Shown: one piece after another, positions 37,401 through 46,839 of the stretch
Layout of the letters: each line of letters starts with the position of its first letter
Numbering within the stretch: the first letter of the stretch is position 1
Source: Heliocidaris tuberculata
Lineage: Eukaryota > Echinodermata > Echinoidea > Camarodonta > Echinometridae
Direction of reading: 5' to 3'
Assembly: GCA_025618425.1 (NCBI GenBank)
Contig: CM046836.1
Coordinates: 29,034,140 to 29,098,139 of the forward strand
DNA: 64,000 nucleotides
Program-made: the position numbers and the translations under genes
The notes under the pieces: model-generated
What the model was told of the DNA's origin: nothing
What the model saw: the letters and a program-made list of their open reading frames with translations, nothing else
Database searches by the model: none

Positions 37401-40400
37401 TGTCCTATTGAACTGAATTTATTTTTGTTGAGTATATCATTTATGTTATTACTAAGAAATATGTTAATACATTATTATATTTTGTGTCATTTATGTAAAA
37501 GAAGGAAATAAAAACACACAGAATATGAAGGTAAACTTGTCTTGATATGTGTTTCATTGATGTAAGTAACAATTAAGTTGATTAGAAAAGTTACATGAGC
37601 AATATGACTTTCACAACAAGGAAATCCTTATGGAAAAGAGCTTGGTCTAATAATTTTTTCCCGAGCTGTATATGTTTGAGTTATTTGTCTTATATATTGC
37701 TTACTACATACATGTTTCAGTACAGTGCTAAACAAATATAGCGGTTTATGTTCCAATGATAAACCTTAATGATTAGTTGTCAAAAGTTATGATGTATCGA
37801 ACGGGGCCAAGCTTGACTTCTAGTTTTTGCTATGTTTTGGCTCCATTTACCAAATATACTTAATTATAATACCATACTATACATGTGTGTAAGCTTGAGC
37901 ATGGTGTTAATAAATACAATGCATGTTTCCATTCTTACCCTTCATAGACATCTCTAAGATCTTGTGTGAGTTTGCTCCTGTGTAACATGAGATGGAATGG
38001 GGATTCCTTGCAGTCTGTTCAAAAGGAATGATGAAAAAATACAAAAAAAAAAAAAAAAAATGATAAAATTTAATCATAAGATGAAAAACCTTCCCAACAA
38101 AAATTTATGGAGACCAAGGAAGAAATATGAAAATAGAAGGATCAAAAAACAAAATGAAAAATAATTATATAATATTGACTGGCCTTGAGGGAGATATCAG
38201 AATATGTTGCCCTCAATAGAATCATATTGCCCCGAGTCGAAGACGAGGGCAAAATGGTTCTTTTAAGGGCAACATTTTCGATATTCCCCGAAAGCAGAGC
38301 CAGTCAATATTATTATTATTACCTATATCATGTATATGCCTATTTTGTAGCAATGACAGACACGTCTGTTTGCCTGTCAGTTCCCCTGATTTCAGGTTAT
38401 TCATGCAGGTATAATGTAATCTGGGTCAAGCAATTGTGACGTAAATTGTTACCCCGCGTATCCATTGTTTAAGCCTACACTTTAACGCTTACACAATACT
38501 GCGCATACGCACTTTAATAAAAGCACACTGACAAGAAAAGGTGGATGTAAATCGGGCTCAATGTTGACCACACTTTTTGTACACAAAGTGAATGGTGAAA
38601 CCCGGAAGAGGGAAAATATCAGGGAATGATGACCGCTCAGACCTAGGTCATTTGCGGACATCGCAAAATATGAATTATAAATGCATCGTAAAACTACCCC
38701 ATATATAGGTAATAATCATCAATGTATGACAAACAAGGAGTAGGACGATGGAGGACAAAAGATCAAATGATAAAAAGAGAACTAATGCCATATATTGATT
38801 GTATCATTGATTGTTGTAAAGCGTAAAATTTATTATTATGCACTATATAAAAATGACTTTATTATTATTAATATTTTCTTTCATGGGTTAATATTTGGAG
38901 GGCCTATCCCCTAAATGATTCCAAAAATAATTTCTGACCTTGACTTTCAAAGAGTAAAACAAGGTTATTTTCACGCCCCAAGGTCCTCGTTATAATGAGG
39001 TTCTACTATACAAGATAATGTACCTTCAGGTTGACCAGCCACTTCATCTTCTGCTCTGACCATGATGACTGCTTGATGAGACAGGTAACCACATCTCTTC
39101 TCTTCATGCTTCAACGCTAATGCTAATCGCTTGCTGAGATCTTGATAACAGTGGACCAGAGACCAATCTGCACTCGCCTTCGACCAGTGAGAAAAAGGGA
39201 ACAAAGGTTAGGGTCGACATGATCACTTAGAACCACTCAAAAGGACCTTTTATAATTTAATCTTAACCCTTTTGAGACAACTGACCGTGGTTTAGCTCAA
39301 CAACTTTTGATTCAAAGCCCTAAAAATATATACCAGATACAAGAGTAGAAATTGCAAAAAATTCTGCACACACTGTGTCCATTCTTGTTGCATGACCACA
39401 TTACGTTTGACGCCAGGAATTTTAAAAAGGAGAATAATCTTTAAAATCCTTAAATTGACAACACATTGAGACGTTCAAAATCATTGTTTTTTAATCAAAA
39501 TTGGCGATTTTTAAAACTTTTCGTCAAAGTCCCTAACCATGCATATTGTTTCAAAGACATTACGTTTTATTAGAACCATGCAGCATTAAAAGAAAAATAT
39601 GATTGTTGCCAAATTGAAGAACAAAATTGGATCAATTTAGCCCTTGAATAAAAGGGTTAAACCATACTTATTGACCATTCTAGTTTCCTATAATAAGCAA
39701 GGATATTGCTATTTATGAGTTCACTCTCGTTTGACAATGCCTCCTCAGTTGTGGGGAGTGTATGTAATCTTTGGGGAGGATGGGAGGTGGGGAATGGTGT
39801 TTCCACAAGTTTGTGCTGAAATTTCAATAGTGTTAGACTTACTTGTAGGACAAAGACAACATTGAACATGTTAATGGTCGATCCTTCCCTTGTGGAGGAA
39901 TTGGCTCTCTGCAAGAAACAACATAGCCACACCAGTATATCATGGAGCTTTCAGGCAAGATCCAAATGGGGATATCATTTCTACACAAAATAAATCTGAA
40001 GCCAGTCGGCAAAATGATATTAATTTGAAGTAATTAGACTATCCCCATTCCTTCATTATTTTAACACCACATTAAACTTACAGATGGAATTCTGTAATCG
40101 ACTTATATATGAGCATCTTATTCATTCAAAGATACATAAAATTCATACATCAAAAAAAAAGAAAAAAGAACAGAATAATCATTTTCTATTAAACTAAGTA
40201 CTGAGACATGAGAACTAAGGCATGTGAATACTGTGAATATCATTTATCTATCATTTTACTACACATGCATGTGTATATCTAACTGGCATATTTTCATTTT
40301 TCTCTCTATATAATTCATTGTCCTAAACAATTCCTCTGACAGAATTTAACACATGTACTCTATAAAAAAAAATTTCTTATGATTTTTCAAACTTTCTGAA

Positions 40401-43400
40401 TAAAAAAACAACAACTAACTTACCCATTTAGCATTGACATCTTGTACTAGAAGGGGATGACCAACAAACTTGACATCATCAACAGTGACTTCAAACCTCT
40501 GATCACAAAGGTCTGTGTTACTGGGTGTTAAGATGTTAGCCAGTACATTATCAAGCTCACTGAAATGTGGGACAAGAAAGACAGAAAAATATGTTACATA
40601 CATTAGTCCTCATAATTTTAAAAATGCCCAGAGTCCTAATAAAAAGTTAAAGGTACAAGAATCAAACCTGCTCTGGAAAAAATCAAAAGGAAGACCACTG
40701 ACTGACTTGTCATAAAGAACACATTTTAAGTCTCCCTTGAGTACAGGTTTGACTGCAAGTCACTGTATGTTCTTTTTCTGGAACTATATGTATCACAAAA
40801 TAGTCTTCCAAACTGGGGAAAATATTTATATTATTACCAAACACTCAGTTTGTAACCAATTTTAGTATCATTTAACACACCCCATGATAATATTTTGCCT
40901 TAGAAATCATCCAACATACTTTTTCATTATATCTGCAAATCTAATTAAATTTTTAATCAAAAAACTGGAATAGGAAAGTAAAGCTATAATTCCTTTTCAA
41001 AGAAATGTGTACAAATTAATGTCAATAATCATACTTCTAGTTTTAAGGCAACGAAGGCACAAAGAAAAAAGTGGATACACCTGCATGTTCATGATCTCTG
41101 TTGTAAATACAGACTCATACTGAAGGGAGGCAATTGCATTTGATGGAAAACTGTAAGTGGTACATTGTACCATGCATGCAGGGTAAAAAGAATGCAAAGA
41201 GACGCACCCAGATATGATGCAAGACTGTCTTGTAGATGACTGACTAGTTGAGCTGGTATAAGCATCATCCTCGTGCGTATGAAGAGCAAAGGGGTTATCT
41301 GACTGATCTGTTGATGTGAGGAAGAGAAAAAAAAGATTTTCATTTTCAGAACATATGATTATGACCTTGAAGAAGCCCAAATCTTATGCCAGCCTTGGAT
41401 CAGATCAACAGAATAGATATTAGTTGTTTACTACTTATACAAGAGTGTATAAATATCTTGACTTTAAAAAGGCAGTGACATGAAGGCCTCCTTTGTTTAA
41501 TGTGTACTTTTCAGAATAAAATACTGCAAAATTAGATTAATTCTCTCACTTCCTCAGAGCCATCCAGTTCCTGTAGGCAATTGGTTAATCACATAATATG
41601 ATAATTCACCATTCAAATAAAAGTCCAATCTTATGTGCTAGGATGTGATTTTACCCTTTTAGGGGTGTTGGCCAGTAACAGCAAGAAAGAAAGAAAGAGA
41701 GTGCCAAATATCAAATATAATTTTGTGGTGGTAAGTGTGGCCTGGCTTATACTATGTACACTTCTCAGACAGTCAATATCTAAAATTATATCTGGAACCA
41801 TCAGAGCTGAGGAAAGATATAAATGTAAATTTATTCAATACAACAAAAATTTCTTTAGAAATAGGGAAAGAAATTATCAAAATAGTGAAAAAAGATCAGG
41901 AGTTTTAGTCACGTTGGTGGTCTTCGCATTTCTTCAAAAAAAGAAAGAAAGAAAACAATTGCTATGTTTTCAAAGCCAAAGGGTCTAACCATGCTAACCT
42001 TTACAGTTACCTCTAAAAATAAGAGTTGATAGAAGTTGCCATCAAAATTCTAATTAAAACTAACGTTAAAAGACTGAAATAACTGAAGTTTATTTATAGT
42101 TTCCTTGAAACCTGAAATTGATGCAATGATCTTACTTATGGCTTTGGTTTGGTATGTTTGACGGATGTCTTTTTTTAATAAATCACCTGTCTGCCTGTAA
42201 ACTCACATCCACAAAGTTAGGATTCAGGCATTGTTAAGTCAACTTTATCTTAACTTAATGTTAACTTTAACTATTTTCCAATTCCAAGCAATTTTGGGGT
42301 TTTGCCATTGCATTGAATTTTGAGATCATACTACATATAGTCAAGGATTGTACTTCCGAACAGCATTGTATTACCGAACACGTACAGTTAAGCGCATAAA
42401 GTGGCTTTCATACGCGTGGGACTACGCGTATGTTCTCCACACTATTGAAACAAAGAACACGGTACAAGATCATAAAACGAGGCAAAAAAAACATAAGTAA
42501 TATCTCAGGAACTGCTCTCTGGCCACCCCAGTCGTCACCCCGTTTGCCCCAAATCGGGGTAGGTTGTGTGTCTTTTTCCCATGGGGGGGGGGGGGGGGGG
42601 GGGGGGGGGGCGCACGTTCGGATATAAAATACCATTTTCAAGGGACCAAAACACCGCATCGTTGGGAAGGGGTTCGCTCGGAAGGGAATATCGTATGATA
42701 ATGTACACTTTTCTGACAGTCAGTATCTAAAATTTGGTCCCTTGAAAATGGTATTTTCAAGGGACTAAAACGCCGCGTCGTTGGGAAGGGGTTCGCTCGT
42801 AATGGAATATCGTATTAAATCTACGTTGTCTTTTTCAAATTCCACCAACCTATTTTTCGGTAGGACTTTAAGTATTCATTATGTAAATTGTAAGTCTGAC
42901 AGATATTCATTTGATATTTTATTTGCTATGGTTGACTTTCTGAAAAGTGTTCGGAAACACACCACGTAATATGGTGGTTGATCCAGTGTCCGAACCCTTT
43001 TCAGAAAATCAACGATAGCAAATTAAATATCATATGAATATCTGTCAAACTTACATAATGAATGTTCAAAGTCCTACAGAAAAAGAAGTTGATGGAATTT
43101 TAAAAAGACAACCTAGATTTAATACGATATTCTCTTCCGAGTGAACCCCTTCCCAACGACGCGGCGTTTTGGTCCCTTGAAAAAGGTACTGTATTTCCGA
43201 ACGTGTGAAACCTATGGGAAAAAGACACAACCTTTGTTTCAATAGTGTGGTTTTCATACGCGTAATCCCACGCGTATGAAAACCCATTTTAGGCGCTTAA
43301 CATTACACGTACGGTAATACAATCTGTTCGAAATTACAATCCTTGACTATACTATAGTGGTCATATTGACCACTACGCGGGACGAATGCAAAAATACTAG

Positions 43401-43752
43401 TCATTTTCTATCGCATGTACTTAAGGTAGACCCTATGGGGGGAAAATTAGATAAATATTTAAAATACTTCCTTTCAAATTCAGCTCTTTAAAATCTCACT
43501 CCTACCTTAAATGGCCGTTAGGAAGAACTTCTGATATTTCCAGCAAAATCCAAAGTCAAAATCATGTCCAAAACCTAAGAAATCCCCGCCAATTTTTTTC
43601 GCGATCGCATGTTGTTTTCCTGCTGCCGATGTTTTTAGACTAAATCGGCCAAAAAATGTTGTCCACAACGAAACTCGGGGAAAGAGTTCCTTTTGCGACA
43701 GCCACCGTAAACCCTAACCCTAACCCTAACTCTAAACCCTAACCTTAACATG

Positions 43753-43783
<31 letters not shown>

Positions 43784-46133
43784 AAGGTTATATTATAACC
43801 TTGTACACTGGATATTGCCTAACCCTAACCCTACATTTATATATATATTTTTTTCATTTTGGGTGGCTGTCGCAAAAGGAACTCTTACCAAACTCGGTAT
43901 CGCGTGCACATCGATCTCTACGATCGCACACACGGAAAATCGGGACTTACGTGTGCGCGATAGGAACCAAACTTTTAACGACCGAATTTTTTAGCGGGAG
44001 ATGTCAGCGCTCGCGGCGATTAGGAAATGTACACTATGACTTGCGATACCCCGTTTCGCCAGAAGTGACAGTAAATTACGGATTTCATTTTTGGAATTAT
44101 CTTTTCCAACATCGGTGAGTTGAATTTATTGTATTTCATGAATATGTTGGTGTCGTTTTTTGTAAATTAAATGCCGATTATGAGTGAATGTTGGTGACTT
44201 TTGTGCAGTGGTGTTTTGAAAGAGTCGAGGTGGATGACTGCCTAGAGTCTACACACTAGGTATAGTAAAGTCGCTATGAGTGTTCGGAAATAGGGTCCAC
44301 TACCATACATGTGTAGATACATAATAATGCCAACAAAAACAAAAGCAAATACAAAAGCAATAGCAAAAGTTGGGAGTTCTAGTTGGGAGAAGACAGCGTG
44401 TATGTGTGAATGGAGAGTTTTCCAGTTGGGGTCTTGTTGCGAGTGGAATTCCACAAGGTAATGTTCTTGGGCCTGTGTTGTTTGTGTTGTTTATAAATGA
44501 TCTACCTGACACTATTTCCGAGAGTAGTGTTTATCTATTTGCTGACGACACTAAGATTTTCAAGTATATTAGAGATGAAAATGATTGTATTGCCCTTCAG
44601 AGGGATCTTGATAGGCTCCAATGCTGGTCTGACAAATGGCTGCTAAGATTCAACCCTAAGAAATGTAGTGTTCTCACCATTGGTAACTCCCAGTCTGCCC
44701 CAGCAAGGCCATTTGTGTATGATATGACATGTGATAATTCACCAAGTGCCCTCATGCAAGTGTCATCTGAGAAAGATTTGGGTGTGGTGATTGATGATAA
44801 GCTGAATTTTGAAGAACATCTTCATACAAAGATCAATAAGGCAAATAGTCTAATGAATTTAATCAGACGAACCTTTGTTTATTTAGATAAGGAAAATTTC
44901 TCCCTTTTGTACAAATCGCTTGTTCGCCCTCAAATAGAGTACGCTCATGCGGTGTGGAGCCCCCACCTAAAAAAACATATCCATGCTTTGGAAAATGTCC
45001 AAAGAAGAGCGACTAGATTAGTCCCAGAGTTAAAGGGGCTGCCTTATGCACAACGATTGAGAAAGTTGAATATCCCTACTGAAGTGAAAATGCCCCCCGC
45101 ACATGTAGCTCAGGGCGCGAGTGGGCGCTAAGTATAATTGAGCGCCCCTCGCCAATGACTACCCTCGACCAAGTATATGCAACACTACTTTAGCTTACAG
45201 GAGGGCTCGAGGTGATATGATTGAATTGTACAAGATTTTTAATAAATACGATTCTGATGTAACACCAAATCTTGTATTACAATCCAGAGATCAGACAAGA
45301 GGGCATAGTAAGAAACTGTTTATTCCTAGGACCAAAACTCAGAGGTACAAAAATTCTTTTTATGTACGAATACGTAAACCATGGAATAATCTCTCTAACG
45401 ACACCATCACTGCCCCGAGTGTGCACAGTTTTGAAGTAGCATTGGATAGGTGCTGGAAAAGTGAGCCGATTAAGTACGACTATGAGTCGCCTGCACCAGG
45501 AAATGATCCAGCCATCTTAAAAAGGAAGAAGAACTTGGAACTGAATACAGAGGCCTAGTACCTGCGTTCAGTATCTTCCCTAGGTATCCCTAGGTAAAAG
45601 CCAACTCATCATCATGATCATCATTTCTTTAGAAGTTGGTTGTTTTTTCCTATTTTTGCTTTTTACTTTGTTCTTAATTTTTCTTTTTTTTTTTTGGTTA
45701 TTGTTTGTTGTTTTTGTATTTGTTTTTTTTTTTCTTCATGACATAAGTTTCATTTGTTAAAAAAAATAAAAATAAAACCATGACTGAAGACAAAAACAAA
45801 AAGAAACAAAAGAAAACAAAGACAAAAACAAAAGAAAACAAAGACAAAAACAAAAGCAAAACAAATACAAAAGCAAAAAACAACAAAAACAAAAACAAAC
45901 AAAGAAACAAATAAACAACAACAAAGTAAAATAAAAAGACAATAAACAATTAAAAAAACAACTTCGAAATAAACGAATGGGACTGAAGAGTAAAATTGGT
46001 GTACTTTTAATTTACCTCGTTTAACCAATTCCTGCTTTTCTTCTGCCTGAAATGGATATCGAAACAGCAAACGGTAACCCTTTGAACCAGATGATACTAA
46101 TATTATGCTTAAAGGAGTAACTTTAGAAGACAT
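26355..46133 (-). CDS. NPRL3: GATOR1 complex subunit NPRL3, complete (14 coding exons)
   Basis: Exons in transcript order: 46133-46016, 41307-41208, 40559-40424, 39908-39843, 39177-39024, 38014-37939, 34736-34631, 33948-33757, 31909-31803, 30749-30629, 30366-30304, 29854-29677, 27909-27723 and 26517-26355 (stop at 26357-26355). All junctions are GT-AG with continuous phase, giving 588 residues (human 569). NPRL3 pairs with NPRL2 and DEPDC5 in GATOR1, the lysosomal GTPase activator for RagA/B that shuts off mTORC1 when amino acids are scarce. Visible blocks: N-terminal longin strand [109 protein letters not shown] and [29 protein letters not shown]. The last ~17 residues differ from the usual ending and lie in a tandem repeat. 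The gene is tail to tail with MPG. Confidence 0.95.
26915..27310 (+). repeat. ~390-bp interspersed repeat, copy 3
   Basis: Third copy of the repeat at 1165 and 7130, in the last NPRL3 intron and opposite in strand to the gene. The open frame seen in copies 1 and 2 is broken here by a stop. Confidence 0.7.
28068..28485. repeat. (TAA)n microsatellite, ~420 bp
   Basis: Almost uninterrupted TAA/AAT units with scattered changes (TTAA, CAA, AGTAA). It directly adjoins a tRNA-like SINE and sits at its 3' end when read on the minus strand. A Tyr-run open frame here is an artefact. Confidence 0.95.
28490..28709 (-). mobile_element. tRNA-derived SINE
   Basis: Read on the minus strand, it starts TGGGGGCACAGTCGTATATA and continues GGTGAAGGCTCTTGCCTC. 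It then has a B-box-like GGTTTGATCC (28644-28653), giving a tRNA-like head of about 75 bases, and a ~140-base unrelated body ending in the TAA tract. The A box is weak. It lies in NPRL3 intron 12, in the same orientation as the gene. A fragment resembling its body is near 5621-5700. Confidence 0.65.
28788..28923. mobile_element. Palindromic MITE, degenerate
   Basis: Outer GGGGGCGTTTCATCAAGTG and inverse-like ACAAGTTTTATGAAACAGTGCCC-type edges (28900-28923); the middle is diverged. Same broad class as the elements at 24139 and 58233. Confidence 0.5.
31065..31652. mobile_element. Element with TATGCCTCCGCC ends and tandem core
   Basis: Starts TATGCCTCCGCC (31065-31076) and ends with its exact inverse GGCGGAGGCATA (31641-31652). 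The core has about two to three diverged ~180-bp repeats (blocks CTATGACCTT, TTTGACCT, CTAATCAGTTCGTCTCACTA, CATACTAG, AAGTTTGAAGTT). Near the end is GGACAGACGGACGGACAA. The architecture matches the element at 15363. It lies in NPRL3 intron 9. Confidence 0.75.
32170..33390. repeat. Pyrimidine-rich ~190-bp tandem repeat, about five to six units
   Basis: Units are marked by TTTAATATTCTCTCTTTACC near 32382, 32571, 32752, 32953 and 33151. Each is followed by a C run, then CTTCTGCTC, CTCATTGCTCA and CCTACTTCCTCCATCACAT. The plus strand is almost all C and T over 1.2 kb, so the NPRL3 pre-mRNA (intron 8) is purine-rich here. Small open frames in it are not genes. Confidence 0.9.
35414..37668 (+). 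mobile_element. Tc1-type transposon, apparently full length
   Basis: About 2.25 kb, flanked by TA, with ends CAGCTCGGGAAAAAATTATT and its inverse. The inverted ends extend about 150 bp on each side with scattered mismatches (35414-35575 against 37525-37668). Both arms include AAGACAAGTTTACCTTC or its inverse, like the inner repeat of IR/DR-type Tc1 elements. It carries the intact transposase at 36238-37266. It is inserted in NPRL3 intron 6, opposite to the gene. Confidence 0.9.
36238..37266 (+). CDS. Tc1-family transposase, intact DD34E
   Basis: A single uninterrupted 342-residue frame, the normal length for Tc1 transposases. An N-terminal helix-turn-helix (about 1-50) is followed by a GRGRKR hook-like linker (57-62), a second DNA-binding helix region (about 65-120), and the catalytic domain. 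Asp154 (FSDES), Asp246 (QQDNAPCH) and Glu281 (NPIENLW) form the triad, with exactly 34 residues between the last two. The glycine-rich [14 protein letters not shown] box is present. The enzyme cuts and pastes the element between TA sites. No frameshift or stop is seen, so it may be active or recently so. The ATG at 36238 gives the expected N terminus. Confidence 0.95.
   Translation: MPKSKELDEGKKASILVLLKEGFTEREVATKLSVSKTAVHYIKQKHKRFGITKLQPGRGRKRLSSKRDDRSLIRSCLQNRRFTSSYLQKDWESTSNLVCSSRTIRNRLREAGIKSYRAKKKPFINERQRNKRLEFARMHKDWKAEDWAKVIFSDESNFQLLPTPGRLMVWRKPGEAYKPECLAPTVKHGGGSVMIWGCFSMAGTGRIRLCEGRMNQKTYKEVLEEDLLPSAKKLYPDNNDWIFQQDNAPCHTAKSVTTWMEKMNIRTMSWPAQSPDLNPIENLWNNIKEKMREHKPANKKELFHFLKQEWAEVTMEKCQHLMESMPRRMAATIKNKGYATKY
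38041..39000. other. NPRL3 intron 5, repeats only
   Basis: Holds a poly-A run and an inverted pair: TAATATTGACTGGCCTTGAG (38170-38189) and the inverse-like AAGCAGAGCCAGTCAATATT (38291-38310). These suggest another small foldback element at about 38168-38320. The gene's two nearest exons are at 37939-38014 and 39024-39177. Confidence 0.4.
39267..39656 (-). mobile_element. TTAA-flanked MITE (piggyBac-like), copy in NPRL3 intron 4
   Basis: 390 bp between TTAA (39263-39266) and TTAA (39657-39660), with ends CCCTTTTGAGACAA and AATAAAAGGG. The edge that carries TTCCTGTCCTG in other copies is deleted. Fourth member of the family in the window. Confidence 0.75.
42330..43357. mobile_element. ~1-kb foldback element
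   Basis: The outer arms are inverted copies: ATAGTCAAGGATTGTA near 42337 against TACAATCCTTGACTAT at 43335-43350. Further inside, GCGTATG-type palindromes, GTTCGCTCG/CGAGTGAAC and TTGGGAAGGGG/CCCCTTCCCAA blocks mirror each other. A block with TTCAAGGGAC and GTCGTTGGGAAGGGGTTCGC is also directly repeated (42636 and 42737). No transposase. It lies in NPRL3 intron 1 and contains a >25-base G run. Confidence 0.7.
43679..43889 (-). mobile_element. 211-bp foldback with CCCTAA core and 8-bp flanking direct repeat
   Basis: Flanked by AAACTCGG at 43671-43678 and 43890-43897. The inverted ends are about 28 bp (left GGAAAGAGTTCCTTTTGCGA; right, read inversely, GGTAAGAGTTCCTTTTGCGA). The core is about 110 bp of CCCTAA-type telomere units with a short inverted segment (CAAGGTTATATTATAACCTTG split over the middle). 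It has the same length, TGCGACA motif and telomere core as the element at 17822. Confidence 0.8.
44360..45620 (+). mobile_element. 5'-truncated CR1-like non-LTR retrotransposon
   Basis: Two frames (44370-45131 and 45217-45558) encode the C-terminal part of a reverse transcriptase. It includes [23 protein letters not shown], the catalytic [19 protein letters not shown] and [11 protein letters not shown] blocks, then [13 protein letters not shown] and a C-terminal tail typical of CR1/L2-like elements. The upstream RT half and endonuclease are absent. An insertion at about 45077-45184 breaks the frame, so it is a dead copy. It lies in NPRL3 intron 1 on the opposite strand. Confidence 0.85.
45077..45184. 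repeat. ~107-bp insertion in the CR1 fragment
   Basis: The RT protein reads ...LNIPT, is broken here, and resumes [14 protein letters not shown] occurs just before and at the end of the insert, consistent with a 5-bp target duplication. The insert holds GCGCGAGTGGGCGCT and an inverse-like AGCGCCCCTCGCC. Origin unknown. Confidence 0.5.
45640..45960. repeat. Low-complexity T-rich then A-rich tract (AAAACAAAGAC units)
   Basis: A T-rich block is followed by imperfect AAACAAA(A/G)AC repeats up to NPRL3 exon 1. Phe/Cys-rich minus-strand frames here are artefacts. Confidence 0.8.
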
Positions 46134-46400
46134 TTTCCTCGGCGATTCTTTTTCAAGAACTTGTCTTTTCACGTACGGTAGTTTTCACTGCAGTAAATAA
46201 ATTATCAACGTTATCACGGTAGGCAATGCAAATTGGGCTACTTTTGGCGACCACTCCAGCGACCACTCGGGGGCACCGAACCGTGACGCGGCAGAGAACA
46301 ATAGAAAATCGCTGTATGGTGTCCTCAAAAGAGACAATACAAAAGGACAAAATACTGACACCGTAAATTCCGGTTCAGCACCGGTAGGAAACTTCAGTTA
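46134..46400 (-). promoter_or_regulatory. Presumed NPRL3 promoter and 5' UTR
   Basis: Immediately upstream of the NPRL3 ATG (46131-46133). This ~250 bp is richer in CpG than its surroundings (GCGACCACTC, CCGAACCGTGACGCGG). No TATA box or exact start site could be fixed. Assigned by position. Confidence 0.4.
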
Positions 46401-46839
46401 TAAGCGTATTGATTCAATGCGGAAATGCATCTCTGAAAACTTCTTTATCATGTATATTATACATATATTATATAAGTAAGATTCATTTTTCTCCTTGTAA
46501 ATGTCAGAAGCTGCCTTTTAACATGCATGGCTTTTACTATTTTATCATTAACGGACTGACGTCTGACTACTATTAATAAACGTATTGTTGGTTCGATATG
46601 AAAATAAAATTCAAATGAGAAGTCTCTCTTACTTTGGTTGACATCTATTTATCTTAACGTAGGGTACACCATCTCAAAGGTGAGACGTTCACCTTTCTAT
46701 TTCTATTTCTATCATCATTATGTCACCTACCGGGGCAAAATGTTCGTGTCTTACTTAGACCATGGATCTTTGGTCACGTTATCATACAAAATACCAAGTT
46801 TCGAACAAAGTGAATCGGTATAATTTCGCTTGACATTTC

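Noticed and set aside
41635..41988. 117-codon plus-strand frame in NPRL3 intron 1
   Set aside because: Lys/Arg-rich, no family resemblance, no splice context, and inside an intron of the opposite-strand gene.
45698..46172. Minus-strand 140-codon frame with Phe/Cys/Val runs
   Set aside because: Its first part is NPRL3 exon 1, but the rest is read-through into the A-rich tract beyond the splice donor at 46014-46015.
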